DNA of 64,000 nucleotides from Hominimerdicola alba 8 (GTDB taxonomy: Bacteria; Bacillota; Clostridia; Oscillospirales; Ruminococcaceae). Shown in pieces: positions 25,755 through 32,777 of this stretch (the stretch's first letter is position 1; every line of letters begins with the position of its first letter). Location: assembly GCF_000178155.2 (NCBI RefSeq), contig NZ_ADKM02000086.1, positions 1-64,000 of the forward strand. Direction: 5' to 3'. Position numbers and translations under genes: made by a program. A model generated the notes under the pieces. That model made no database searches and had not been told where the DNA came from. It worked only from the letters and a program-made list of their open reading frames with translations.

Positions 25755-26348
25755 ATGGCTAAGATAAAAGTTGTAACAATTGGTAGACTTTACTGTTCAG
25801 GCGGCAGTGACATCGGCAAAATGGTGGCTGAAAAGCTGGGTGTTCCCTGTTATGACAGGGAGATAATCGAGATGGCGGCTGAGAAGAGCGGTATCTCAAT
25901 GGCTGACATCAAAAAGTATGAGGAGAGCGTGCTCAATCCTCTGAAAAAATCGATCAACTTCTTCAGCCCTCCCGATGATATCACTGAGAGGATATTCGCG
26001 GCTGAAACTTCGGTGGTATATGAACTGGTGGAGAAAGGTCCATGCGTGATAGTGGGCAGGTGCGCGGATTTCATACTGAAAAACAAGGTGAAAACGCTGA
26101 ATGTGTTCATATATTCATCGCTTGACAAGCGCCGTCAGACTGCCACAAGTGAAAAGCACAATATTCCTGTGGACGAAGTGGAGAGCCGTCTGAAAAAGTA
26201 TGACAAGAAGCGCGGCGATTACTACAACGCCAACACCAACAAGAAGTGGGGCGCAAAAGCAAGCTACGACCTCTGCCTTGACAGCGGTACGCTGGGTTAT
26301 GAGATGTGCGCTGAACTTATCGCCCATGCGGTGGAGGTATCAAAATAA
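25755..26348 (+). CDS. Cytidylate kinase-like protein
   Basis: A 197-residue P-loop kinase of the cytidylate-kinase-2 type. The nucleotide-binding loop is IGRLYCSGGSDIGKMVAEKL near the start, where a degenerate GGSDIGK replaces the canonical GxxGxGK. Later come YDREIIEMAAEKSG and VIVGRCADFIL. Relatives are abundant in Clostridia, and their substrates are unproven. AAAGGAG and AAGGA precede the ATG at 25755. The stop codon overlaps the ybaK start (TAATG). Confidence 0.88.
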   Translation: MAKIKVVTIGRLYCSGGSDIGKMVAEKLGVPCYDREIIEMAAEKSGISMADIKKYEESVLNPLKKSINFFSPPDDITERIFAAETSVVYELVEKGPCVIVGRCADFILKNKVKTLNVFIYSSLDKRRQTATSEKHNIPVDEVESRLKKYDKKRGDYYNANTNKKWGAKASYDLCLDSGTLGYEMCAELIAHAVEVSK

Positions 26349-26845
26349 TGGCGAAGGAGAAAGATGTAAAGACCAACGCCATGCGCATTCTCGACCGAAA
26401 CAAGGTCAGCTACAAGGTCAATACCTACGAATGCGAAGAATTCATTGACGGCGTACAGATAGCCGATATGCTGGGTCAGCCTTATGAGATGACCTATAAG
26501 ACACTTGTAGCACAGGGCAGGAGCGGCGGATATTTTGTGTTCGTCATACCCATCGCGGAAGAACTGGACATGAAAAAGGCGGCTAGATCGGTGGGTGAAA
26601 AGTCGGTGGAACTGATACATGTCAAGGACATCAACAAGATAACCGGTTACATTCGCGGCGGGTGTACCCCGCTGGGCATGAAAAAACAGTTCCCTACTGT
26701 GGTGGACGACACTGCAAAAGCACTTGACGAAATAATAATCAGCGGCGGCAGACTGGGGTCGCAGATATTTCTTTCGCCAAAAGACCTTGTAAAGGTCACA
26801 GGCGGAAAGTTTGAGCAGATAATATTTGAGAGTCAGCAGGACTGA
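26348..26845 (+). CDS. ybaK: YbaK/EbsC family Cys-tRNA(Pro) deacylase
   Basis: A 165-residue protein of the ProRS-editing superfamily. KTNAMRILDRNKVSYKV opens the protein, YKTLVAQGRSGGYFVFVIP carries the active-site region, and the IRGGCTPLGMKKQFPTVVD segment is the family hallmark. It hydrolyses mischarged Cys-tRNA(Pro). It is coupled to the kinase-like gene upstream and followed by a strong terminator. Confidence 0.93.
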   Translation: MAKEKDVKTNAMRILDRNKVSYKVNTYECEEFIDGVQIADMLGQPYEMTYKTLVAQGRSGGYFVFVIPIAEELDMKKAARSVGEKSVELIHVKDINKITGYIRGGCTPLGMKKQFPTVVDDTAKALDEIIISGGRLGSQIFLSPKDLVKVTGGKFEQIIFESQQD

Positions 26846-26866
26846 ACATAATGCAGAAAAGATGAT

Positions 26867-26896
26867 GCGCGGCGGGTATATCCTGCCGCGCTTTTT
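26867..26896 (+). terminator. Terminator of ybaK
   Basis: The stem GCGCGGCGGG / CCTGCCGCGC is followed by TTTTT. Confidence 0.9.
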
Positions 26897-26903
26897 GGTA
26901 TAC

Positions 26904-27006
26904 TATAGCAATCCGCCTTAAAATTCAGACAAAATCCGGTCACAAAACCCATAAATCCGAGCTTTAGCGACCGGATTTTGTGAATTTAAATAGTTGGATT
27001 GCTATA
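26904..27006 (+). mobile_element. MITE family A, copy 1 (103 bp with TA repeats)
   Basis: The ends are TATAGCAATCC and GGATTGCTATA. The interior is a long imperfect hairpin of AAAATCC and GGATTTT arms. It lies just past the ybaK terminator, so it disrupts no gene. Confidence 0.9.
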
Positions 27007-27093
27007 TATATGGTGGTCTGTGTATCGTGTGGCGGCAGTTGCATCAGGCGGGGACGCCAATCTTGCCGTACAGGAGATATGGCTGAAAGAAAG

Positions 27094-27137
27094 ACGAAAA
27101 AATCCCCCTCCCGCATGTTCAGATGCGAAAGGGGAAC
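27094..27137 (-). terminator. Terminator of the formate/nitrite transporter gene
   Basis: The minus-strand stem TCCCC-CGCAT / ATGCG-GGGGA is followed by TTTTTTC. Confidence 0.8.
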
Positions 27138-27150
27138 AACCATTATTCTG

Positions 27151-27807
27151 TCAAGCCGCGCGTTTGTCGGCTTTTTCTGCACTCTTACTTACAATGAAAC
27201 CCTTACGGAGAAGCGGTATAAGAACGCCGCCTGCCGAGTTGCCTGCTGTCATGATAAGCAGTCTGCCGAATGATGCGGGTGACCACATTTTTGCGGCGGT
27301 GAAATAGAACATATTCGCAACACAATGCTCAAAACCGCAGAGAATGAACACTATGACAGGCAGGAAGATAGCGAGATGTCTGCCAAGACTGCTGTCTATG
27401 GTCTTGTAGCCCTCTGCCGCTATGAACATAAGTACACCGCAGAAGAATGCCAATATGAAAAGGCTGAGCAGAGAATCGCCCATTTTGACTTTGCAAAGTT
27501 CAGCCGCCTTTTCACCGATGCCTGCCGCGCGCGTGCAGAGGATAAGTCCGCCTGTGACCGCTGTGCCGACCAGATTGCCCAGCCATATAACAGCGAGATC
27601 TTTGAGATAACTCGGCTCACGCTCGACCGCGTAGCCGACTTTGCCTGTGTAAAGATTAAATCCAAAACTGAGTATCACGAACAGTCCCATACCGAAAAGC
27701 GCCGCACCTATGTACCTGTTATCACAGGAAAGGTAGACTACGCCGCCCACACCTATCATAAGCCCTGTGGCGACTGCCCGCAGAAATGTGTCTATTAATT
27801 TACTCAT
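27151..27807 (-). CDS. Formate/nitrite transporter family protein
   Basis: A 218-residue channel of the FocA/NirC family with six predicted helices. The central signature GFEHCVANMFYF near residue 157 includes the pore His, and TAGNSAGGVLI is the second conserved block. It passes formate, nitrite or a similar small anion through the membrane. AAAGG lies 8 bp before the ATG at 27807. No formate dehydrogenase or lyase gene is nearby, so the ion is uncertain. Confidence 0.92.
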   Translation of the reverse strand: MSKLIDTFLRAVATGLMIGVGGVVYLSCDNRYIGAALFGMGLFVILSFGFNLYTGKVGYAVEREPSYLKDLAVIWLGNLVGTAVTGGLILCTRAAGIGEKAAELCKVKMGDSLLSLFILAFFCGVLMFIAAEGYKTIDSSLGRHLAIFLPVIVFILCGFEHCVANMFYFTAAKMWSPASFGRLLIMTAGNSAGGVLIPLLRKGFIVSKSAEKADKRAA

Positions 27808-27898
27808 GATACCGACCTTTCTATATGTCATTCAGCCGCAGGTGTAAGATAGACAAAACAGATAACTGTCACACCGCCGTACTGCCGGACTATATAGA

Positions 27899-27927
27899 AT
27901 TATACCATGTCATTTCCCTGCTGTAAA
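27899..27927 (-). promoter_or_regulatory. Promoter of the formate/nitrite transporter gene
   Basis: On the minus strand TTTACA (27922-27927) and TATAAT (27899-27904) have a 17-bp spacer. Confidence 0.82.
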
Positions 27928-28319
27928 GGACAAAACGGTTCTTTTCCCAAATAAACATGACATATGCACCATTGGATATAGGTCAGAAGCAGGAAAACGG
28001 GATATTTTTACATATATTTCCTTTTTGACAGTGCAAAAAACTCTTATGAGCAATAGTGTACAGGAAACTATCATCGCAGATCTGTCAGGCAGATCCGTTA
28101 CAGCGGTATGACCATCACTAAAGGTCAGCGCGGGTATCGCTCGGTTTCTGAATAGCTTTGTTGAGAGAGCCGCTAAATAATTTTTTAGAAAGACCGCAAA
28201 CAGCATATTACAGACGAAAATTTCCAACAATGCGGCGGCGGAAAGATAACAGCAGGCAGGATATTTGCATATCTGCCAAAAAACTCCGATATATGCGCTA
28301 TTTTATGGCACTCTGCGAA
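27928..28319. other. Gene-free divergent spacer
   Basis: About 390 bp between the divergent transporter and GNAT promoters. A 106-codon minus frame here has no ribosome site and poor composition. I see nothing else definite. Confidence 0.4.
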
Positions 28320-28348
28320 TTGACTTTTTTACCGTGATAGTGTATAAT
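28320..28348 (+). promoter_or_regulatory. Promoter of the GNAT gene
   Basis: TTGACT (28320-28325) and TATAAT (28343-28348) have a 17-bp spacer. Confidence 0.83.
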
Positions 28349-28398
28349 ATATCGGTGGCATTTTTATGCTTATCTTACAAACGGCAGGTGTTGGTAGA

Positions 28399-28866
28399 AT
28401 GATCGTATTCAGAAAGATGTCTGCTGAGGACACAGAAATGCTGACAGATGTGCGCGTTACGGTACTGCGGGCGGCAAATCTGCTGAGTGATGATGCTGAT
28501 ATGTCTGAGATCGCAGAACAGTCGCGGCTTTACTACAAACGTGCGCTGAATGACGGCAGTCACACTGCATACCTCGCCTTTGACAGTGAAAAAGTCGTGG
28601 GCGCAGGCGGTGTCAGCTATTACACGGTGATGCCTACCTGCGATAATGTCACAGGCAGAAAAGCATACATAATGAACATGTACACCTCACCCGAATACCG
28701 CAGACAGGGCATAGCGCTGAAAATGCTGGATCTGCTGGTGAAAGATGCCAAAGAGCGCGGCATTACACACATCGCCCTGGAAGCTACGGCGGCGGGCAGA
28801 CCTCTTTATTTGAAGTACGGCTTTGTCCAGATGGAACATGAGATGATACTTCCGAAAGACGAGTGA
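28399..28866 (+). CDS. GNAT family N-acetyltransferase
   Basis: A 155-residue acetyltransferase. The acetyl-CoA motif A is MYTSPEYRRQGIALKMLD (R-x-x-G-x-A) near residue 98, preceded by the AYIMNM strand, and the C-terminal LYLKYGFV block is typical. The substrate amine is unknown. ATG at 28399 follows AGGTG at 8 bp; the upstream in-frame ATG at 28366 lacks a site. Confidence 0.9.
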   Translation: MIVFRKMSAEDTEMLTDVRVTVLRAANLLSDDADMSEIAEQSRLYYKRALNDGSHTAYLAFDSEKVVGAGGVSYYTVMPTCDNVTGRKAYIMNMYTSPEYRRQGIALKMLDLLVKDAKERGITHIALEATAAGRPLYLKYGFVQMEHEMILPKDE

Positions 28867-28872
28867 ATACAA

Positions 28873-29367
28873 GTGTACAAATATTCAGATAGCAGCTTTG
28901 AAAAAGTCAGCATCTGTGACTGCTTTGCCACTAAGCTGAAACACGATGAAAAAGCGCTGACCCTTGAGTTTGAAGAGGGCTTTTTCATTTTGACGGAGAA
29001 CAGTTCAAAATGGCAGTCAACGGGCATGTCGGAAGTGACGTTTTACATGAACGATACCGAGCGGGATATAAGCATAGAACTTCTGACTTTCCCGCGAGGC
29101 GGCGGTGATGTCATACTGACCGAGATGGCTCTGCAAAAGCTGGAACATCTCATGCAAAACAGTGCAAAGCTGGAGATCTTCGGTGAAAACAAGGAGAATG
29201 ACAGCTATCTCTTTGAAGGTGCTGTATATTACAAAGGCATGACAGGCACACAGAATTGTCAGATAAAGATAACAGCGAAGAAGATCACTTACCACTGGAA
29301 TGAAATAATGGTAATTTATAGCAATCCGCCTTATAATTCAGACAAAATCCAGTCACAAAACCCATAA
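28873..29367 (+). CDS. Unknown protein; stop codon destroyed by a MITE
   Basis: A 164-residue frame from GTG, 6 bp after the GNAT stop, with only a weak ribosome site. The protein is soluble, with alternating strand-like segments (EVTFYMNDTERDISIELL, CQIKITAKKITYHW), and I recognise no family. The last 16 residues (from YSNPP) are encoded by the inserted family A element. Removing the element and one TA restores ATT TAA, so the ancestral protein ended at NEIMVI. The change adds a tail but probably leaves the fold intact. Confidence 0.65.
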   Translation: MYKYSDSSFEKVSICDCFATKLKHDEKALTLEFEEGFFILTENSSKWQSTGMSEVTFYMNDTERDISIELLTFPRGGGDVILTEMALQKLEHLMQNSAKLEIFGENKENDSYLFEGAVYYKGMTGTQNCQIKITAKKITYHWNEIMVIYSNPPYNSDKIQSQNP

Positions 29368-29419
29368 ATCCCAGCTTTTGCGACTGGATTTTGTGAATTT
29401 AAAAAGTTGGATTGCTATA
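29317..29419 (+). mobile_element. MITE family A, copy 2, inserted in a stop codon
   Basis: 103 bp with TA repeats and ends TATAGCAATCC / GGATTGCTATA. The target TA was inside the TAA stop of the preceding gene. The far end lies 24 bp before the ABC-F start and places TATAAA upstream of it. Confidence 0.93.
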
Positions 29420-29443
29420 AATAGAGTAAGGAGTTTTAGTAGA

Positions 29444-31060
29444 ATGATAACAGTTTCAAACGTCAGCCTGTCCTTTGGCGGACAGCTTCTGTTCAAGGAC
29501 GTTGACCTCAAATTCACGAACGGCAACTGCTACGGCATAATCGGCGCAAACGGCGCGGGCAAATCGACTTTCCTGCGCATACTCAACGGCGAACTTGAAC
29601 CTACCACAGGCGAAGTTGCCATCACTAAGGGCGAAAGACTTTCAGTGCTGAAGCAGGATCACTTCGCATTTGACGAATACACTGTCCTCGACACGGTCAT
29701 AATGGGCAACAAGCGCCTTTATGACATTATGAAAGAGAAAGATGCACTGTACGCTAAAGAGGATTTCTCGGAAGAGGACGGCGACCGCGCAGGTCAGCTG
29801 GAGAGCGAGTTCGCAGAACTCAACGGCTGGGAGGCTGAGAGCGATGCTTCAAAGCTGATACAAGGTCTGGGTCTGCCTGAGGAACTGCTTTATCAGCAGA
29901 TGGCAGGACTTTCGGGCAATGAGAAAGTCAAGGTACTGCTGGCGCAGGCATTGTTCGGCAACCCCGATATAATCATGCTGGACGAGCCTACCAACCATCT
30001 TGATATAGATGCCATACGCTGGCTGGAGGATTTTCTGGCAGACTACTTCGGCACTGTGCTGGTCGTCAGCCACGACAGACACTTCCTCAACAATGTCTGC
30101 ACACATATAGTTGATATCGACTACACAAAGATAAAGATGTATGTGGGCAACTACGAATTCTGGTACGAGTCCTCACAGCTGATGCAGAGGCTCATCAAGA
30201 ACCAGAACAAGAAGGCTGAGGAAAAGATAAAGGAACTACAGGAATTCATCAATCGTTTCTCGGCAAACAAGTCAAAATCAAGACAGGCTACCGCAAGGCG
30301 CAAACTGCTGGACAAGCTGAGTGTCGAGGAAATGCCTGCATCTTCGAGAAAGTACCCGTTCATCGGCTTTAACATAGACCGTGAACTGGGCAAGGATATA
30401 CTCAAAGTCAACGGCATATCAAAGACTGTTGACGGCGTGAAGATGCTCAACAATGTCAGCTTCACACTTTCACGCACCGACAAGGTGGCGTTCATCGGTG
30501 AGAGCGAACAGGCTATAACACTGCTTTTCAAGATACTCGCAGAAGAAGTCGAACCTGACGAAGGCACTATAAAGTGGGGCGTTTCCACATCGCGTTCATA
30601 CTTCCCTGTGGACAACTCGGAGTATTTCAACGGGCATGACGAGAGCATCGTTGACTGGTTAAGACCCTATTCGACCTCAGAAGTCACCGACACTTTCCTG
30701 CGCGGTTTTCTGGGCAGGATGCTGTTCTCGGGTGACGAGATATACAAGCCTGTACAGGTATTGTCGGGCGGCGAGAAGGTAAGGTGCATGTTCAGCAGAA
30801 TGATGCTCTTCGGCTCGAATGTAATTCTGCTTGACAGACCCACCAACCACCTTGACCTTGAAAGCATCACCGCCGTGAACAATGCACTGCGCGATTTCAA
30901 GGGCGTTGTCATATTCGCAAGCCACGACCATGAGATAGTTCAGACCGTTGCAAACCGCATCATCGAGATAACTCCCGATGGCTGTATCGACCGCATGGGC
31001 ACTTACGAAGAATTCCTTGAGTGGAGAAGAGAACAGGGCATGAAGTCCTTTATAGAATAA
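29444..31060 (+). CDS. ABC-F family protein with degenerate second ATPase site
   Basis: A 538-residue soluble protein with two ABC domains and a linker, as in ribosome-acting ABC-F proteins (YbiT-like group). Domain 1 has an intact Walker A (GANGAGKS), an LSGNEKVKV signature and the Walker B region IIMLDEPTNHLD. The linker (about 235-310) is charged and helical. Domain 2 has GESEQAITLLFK in place of Walker A, so no lysine, a good LSGGEKVR signature, and LLDRPTNHLD, where Arg replaces the catalytic Glu. AAGGAG lies 10 bp before the ATG. The promoter region is occupied by a family A element. Confidence 0.9.
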   Translation: MITVSNVSLSFGGQLLFKDVDLKFTNGNCYGIIGANGAGKSTFLRILNGELEPTTGEVAITKGERLSVLKQDHFAFDEYTVLDTVIMGNKRLYDIMKEKDALYAKEDFSEEDGDRAGQLESEFAELNGWEAESDASKLIQGLGLPEELLYQQMAGLSGNEKVKVLLAQALFGNPDIIMLDEPTNHLDIDAIRWLEDFLADYFGTVLVVSHDRHFLNNVCTHIVDIDYTKIKMYVGNYEFWYESSQLMQRLIKNQNKKAEEKIKELQEFINRFSANKSKSRQATARRKLLDKLSVEEMPASSRKYPFIGFNIDRELGKDILKVNGISKTVDGVKMLNNVSFTLSRTDKVAFIGESEQAITLLFKILAEEVEPDEGTIKWGVSTSRSYFPVDNSEYFNGHDESIVDWLRPYSTSEVTDTFLRGFLGRMLFSGDEIYKPVQVLSGGEKVRCMFSRMMLFGSNVILLDRPTNHLDLESITAVNNALRDFKGVVIFASHDHEIVQTVANRIIEITPDGCIDRMGTYEEFLEWRREQGMKSFIE

Positions 31061-31064
31061 AAGA

Positions 31065-31101
31065 TAACTCCCCCGACCCACAAAGTCGAGGGAGTTTTTG
31101 G
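31065..31101 (+). terminator. Terminator of the ABC-F gene
   Basis: The stem AACTCCC-CGAC / GTCG-GGGAGTT is followed by TTTTTGG. Confidence 0.87.
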
Positions 31102-31109
31102 TACTTTTA

Positions 31110-31543
31110 TCATTTGGCAGATGGTTCGGACAGACCGCACCTGCCGCATTTTTCACCGATATTGAGCGCCTTGCACATCGGGCATTCCCAAGGTTTGCGC
31201 GTGCCGCATTCGGTGCAGAAATTGCCTGTGTTATGTGCAGAACATTTAAGACATATCCAACTTTTATAGCAATCCAACTATTTAAATTCACAAAATCCAG
31301 TCGCAAAAGCTCGGATCTATGGATTTTGTGACTGGATTTTGTCTGAATTTTAAGGCGGATTGCTATAGGTGCGCCGCACTGTTCGCAGAAATTGCCGCTT
31401 GCCATGAAACCGCAGCTGCACTGCCATAGCCCTAACACAGAGCCCATGCCCTGTGACATGAAAGTGGGGCGAGGGGAATCGGTGTGGGTGTTTGCCAGTA
31501 TCTTTTCAAGAAGTTCGCGCGGTATCTCTTTACGGTCGTTCAT
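31110..31543 (-). pseudogene. Zinc-ribbon protein gene split by a MITE
   Basis: The 5' part (31368-31543, AGGGAGG before ATG) encodes MNDRKEIPRELLEKILANT, then CSCGFMASGNFCEQCGAP. A family A element follows. The 3' part (31110-31264), in another frame, encodes ICLKCSAHNTGNFCTECGTR and further CxxC pairs, ending at SAK. Deleting the element and one TA joins them as CGAPKSWICLKC with no base left over. The parent had about 105 residues and four CxxC-type zinc knuckles, and resembles C-terminal ribbons of SPFH-like proteins. The present allele shifts frame after CGAP, so it is presumed inactive. Confidence 0.9.
31265..31367 (-). mobile_element. MITE family A, copy 3, inside the zinc-ribbon gene
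   Basis: 103 bp with TA repeats, opposite in orientation to the other copies. Net gain is 101 bp, hence the frameshift. The element proper is 99 bp. Confidence 0.95.
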
Positions 31544-31620
31544 TTTGTTACCTCCCTGATACTGATGCCGCACTGCGGGCATAAAGACGCAAGACGTATC
31601 TCGCCGCATTTATAGCCACT
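31540..31620 (-). pseudogene. Truncated upstream zinc-ribbon reading frame
   Basis: A frame ending at a TGA that overlaps the ATG of the zinc-ribbon gene (ATGA) reads SGYKCGEIRLASLCPQCG and on to EVTK, with CxxC-like pairs. It has no usable start; its upstream side meets a fragment of repeat family B. It looks like the tail of a coupled gene that lost its front. Confidence 0.5.
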
Positions 31621-31650
31621 GTTTTTGTGGTGTGTAAGCGGGATAACCAC
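31621..31650. repeat. Fragment of repeat family B
   Basis: GTTTTTGTGGTGTGT-AAGCGGGATAACCAC matches the right end of copies 1 and 4 with one base changed. No left end is visible nearby. Confidence 0.6.
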
Positions 31651-31724
31651 ATAACAAAATCTACCACAACACAAAAGTCAAATGCGAGTAAACAAAAACA
31701 GTCAATAAATTTATAAATAAGCCA

Positions 31725-31753
31725 TTGAACGGACGGCAGCATTGTGTTATAAT
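31725..31753 (+). promoter_or_regulatory. Promoter of the membrane protein gene
   Basis: TTGAAC (31725-31730) and TATAAT (31748-31753) have a 17-bp spacer. Confidence 0.8.
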
Positions 31754-31782
31754 TTTCACATACCAATTCAGAGGTGACTGTT

Positions 31783-32727
31783 TTGTCCGAAAAGAAAAAA
31801 CTGATACCCATACTTATCTCGGTCTGCCTGACCTTTTTCATGGTCGGTGTGGCTGAACTTACGGGTGAGCGGGAACTTATCTTCCCTGAGATAACAGCCA
31901 TCGCCATCGGTGCGCTGGCTGCACCTGCACAGGTCTGGAGCACTGACAGAAAAAGGCTTTTTATCCTTATTATGTCAGCCGCCGTCACTGGCATGGCGAT
32001 AGTTCGTTTCGTGCCGCTGCCGACTGTTTTGCAGATACCGATAGGTCTTGCCGCAGTTATGGGTCTGATAATAATTTCACATACAAGTTTTCTGCCTGCT
32101 ATATCGGCTTGCGTACTGCCGATAATGTTAGGCACGCGCAGCCCTTACTACCTGCTGTCTGTCGGAGTCATGACTGCACTTATACTACTGGCGCAAAAGC
32201 TGCTGGAAAAAGCAGGGCTTCGCGAGAAACGCGAGTTTATCCCCGAAAAGCCCGATGCTGCGCTGATAAAACTGAGGGCTGTGCAGGCGGCGACAGCTTC
32301 GGTGCTTTTTGCAATACCTGTGCTGATAGGTCAGCCGTTTTTTGCAGCACCGCCGCTGATAGTGGCATTCTGTGAACTGACGACACCCGAATGCAAGCTG
32401 ACGAAACGTCTGCCCGAAACATCAATAACCATTGCTATCGCTGCATTTATGGGCTGTTCATCAAGGCTGCTTTTATGTGAGATATTCGGTCTGCCGATGG
32501 CTGTAGCTGCTGCCCTGACCTGCTGTGCGATACTTTTCGGTGCGAAGTCTTCGGGTCTTTACTTTCCGCCATGCGGCGCAGTGGCAACGCTGCCGTTCCT
32601 TATCGCGCCTGAAATGCTGCTGAAATTCCCATTTGAGGTAACTGCGGGATTTCTGTGCTTTTTGCTGGTGATCCTTCTCTCGCTGAGATATCCCGCAAAA
32701 CACGGGACCGTTGTACACAACAGTTAA
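31783..32727 (+). CDS. Polytopic membrane protein, HPP-like, unknown
   Basis: A 314-residue protein with about nine hydrophobic helices. It appears to be an internal duplication: FPEITAIAIGALAAPAQVW in the first half parallels FAAPPLIVAFCELTTPECKL in the second. The FPPCGAVATLPFL stretch near the C-terminus recalls HPP-family membrane proteins. Its function is unknown. Start is TTG at 31783, set by GAGGTG 6 bp upstream; the frame also opens at GTG 31774, which overlaps that site. Confidence 0.75.
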   Translation: MSEKKKLIPILISVCLTFFMVGVAELTGERELIFPEITAIAIGALAAPAQVWSTDRKRLFILIMSAAVTGMAIVRFVPLPTVLQIPIGLAAVMGLIIISHTSFLPAISACVLPIMLGTRSPYYLLSVGVMTALILLAQKLLEKAGLREKREFIPEKPDAALIKLRAVQAATASVLFAIPVLIGQPFFAAPPLIVAFCELTTPECKLTKRLPETSITIAIAAFMGCSSRLLLCEIFGLPMAVAAALTCCAILFGAKSSGLYFPPCGAVATLPFLIAPEMLLKFPFEVTAGFLCFLLVILLSLRYPAKHGTVVHNS

Positions 32728-32733
32728 AACATA

Positions 32734-32770
32734 TGAAATGCCCCTGATGCTGCATCAGGGGCATTTTTTG
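32734..32770. terminator. Bidirectional terminator
   Basis: The perfect stem AAATGCCCCTGATG / CATCAGGGGCATTT has T-runs on both strands. It separates the convergent membrane protein and hybrid kinase genes. Confidence 0.92.
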
Positions 32771-32777
32771 TACTTTT

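Noticed and set aside
27910-28230. 106-codon minus-strand frame upstream of the transporter gene
   Set aside because: It covers the transporter promoter and lacks a ribosome site and coding character.
31548-32135. 195-codon minus-strand frame
   Set aside because: It is antisense to the membrane protein gene, which has promoter, ribosome site and clear helices.
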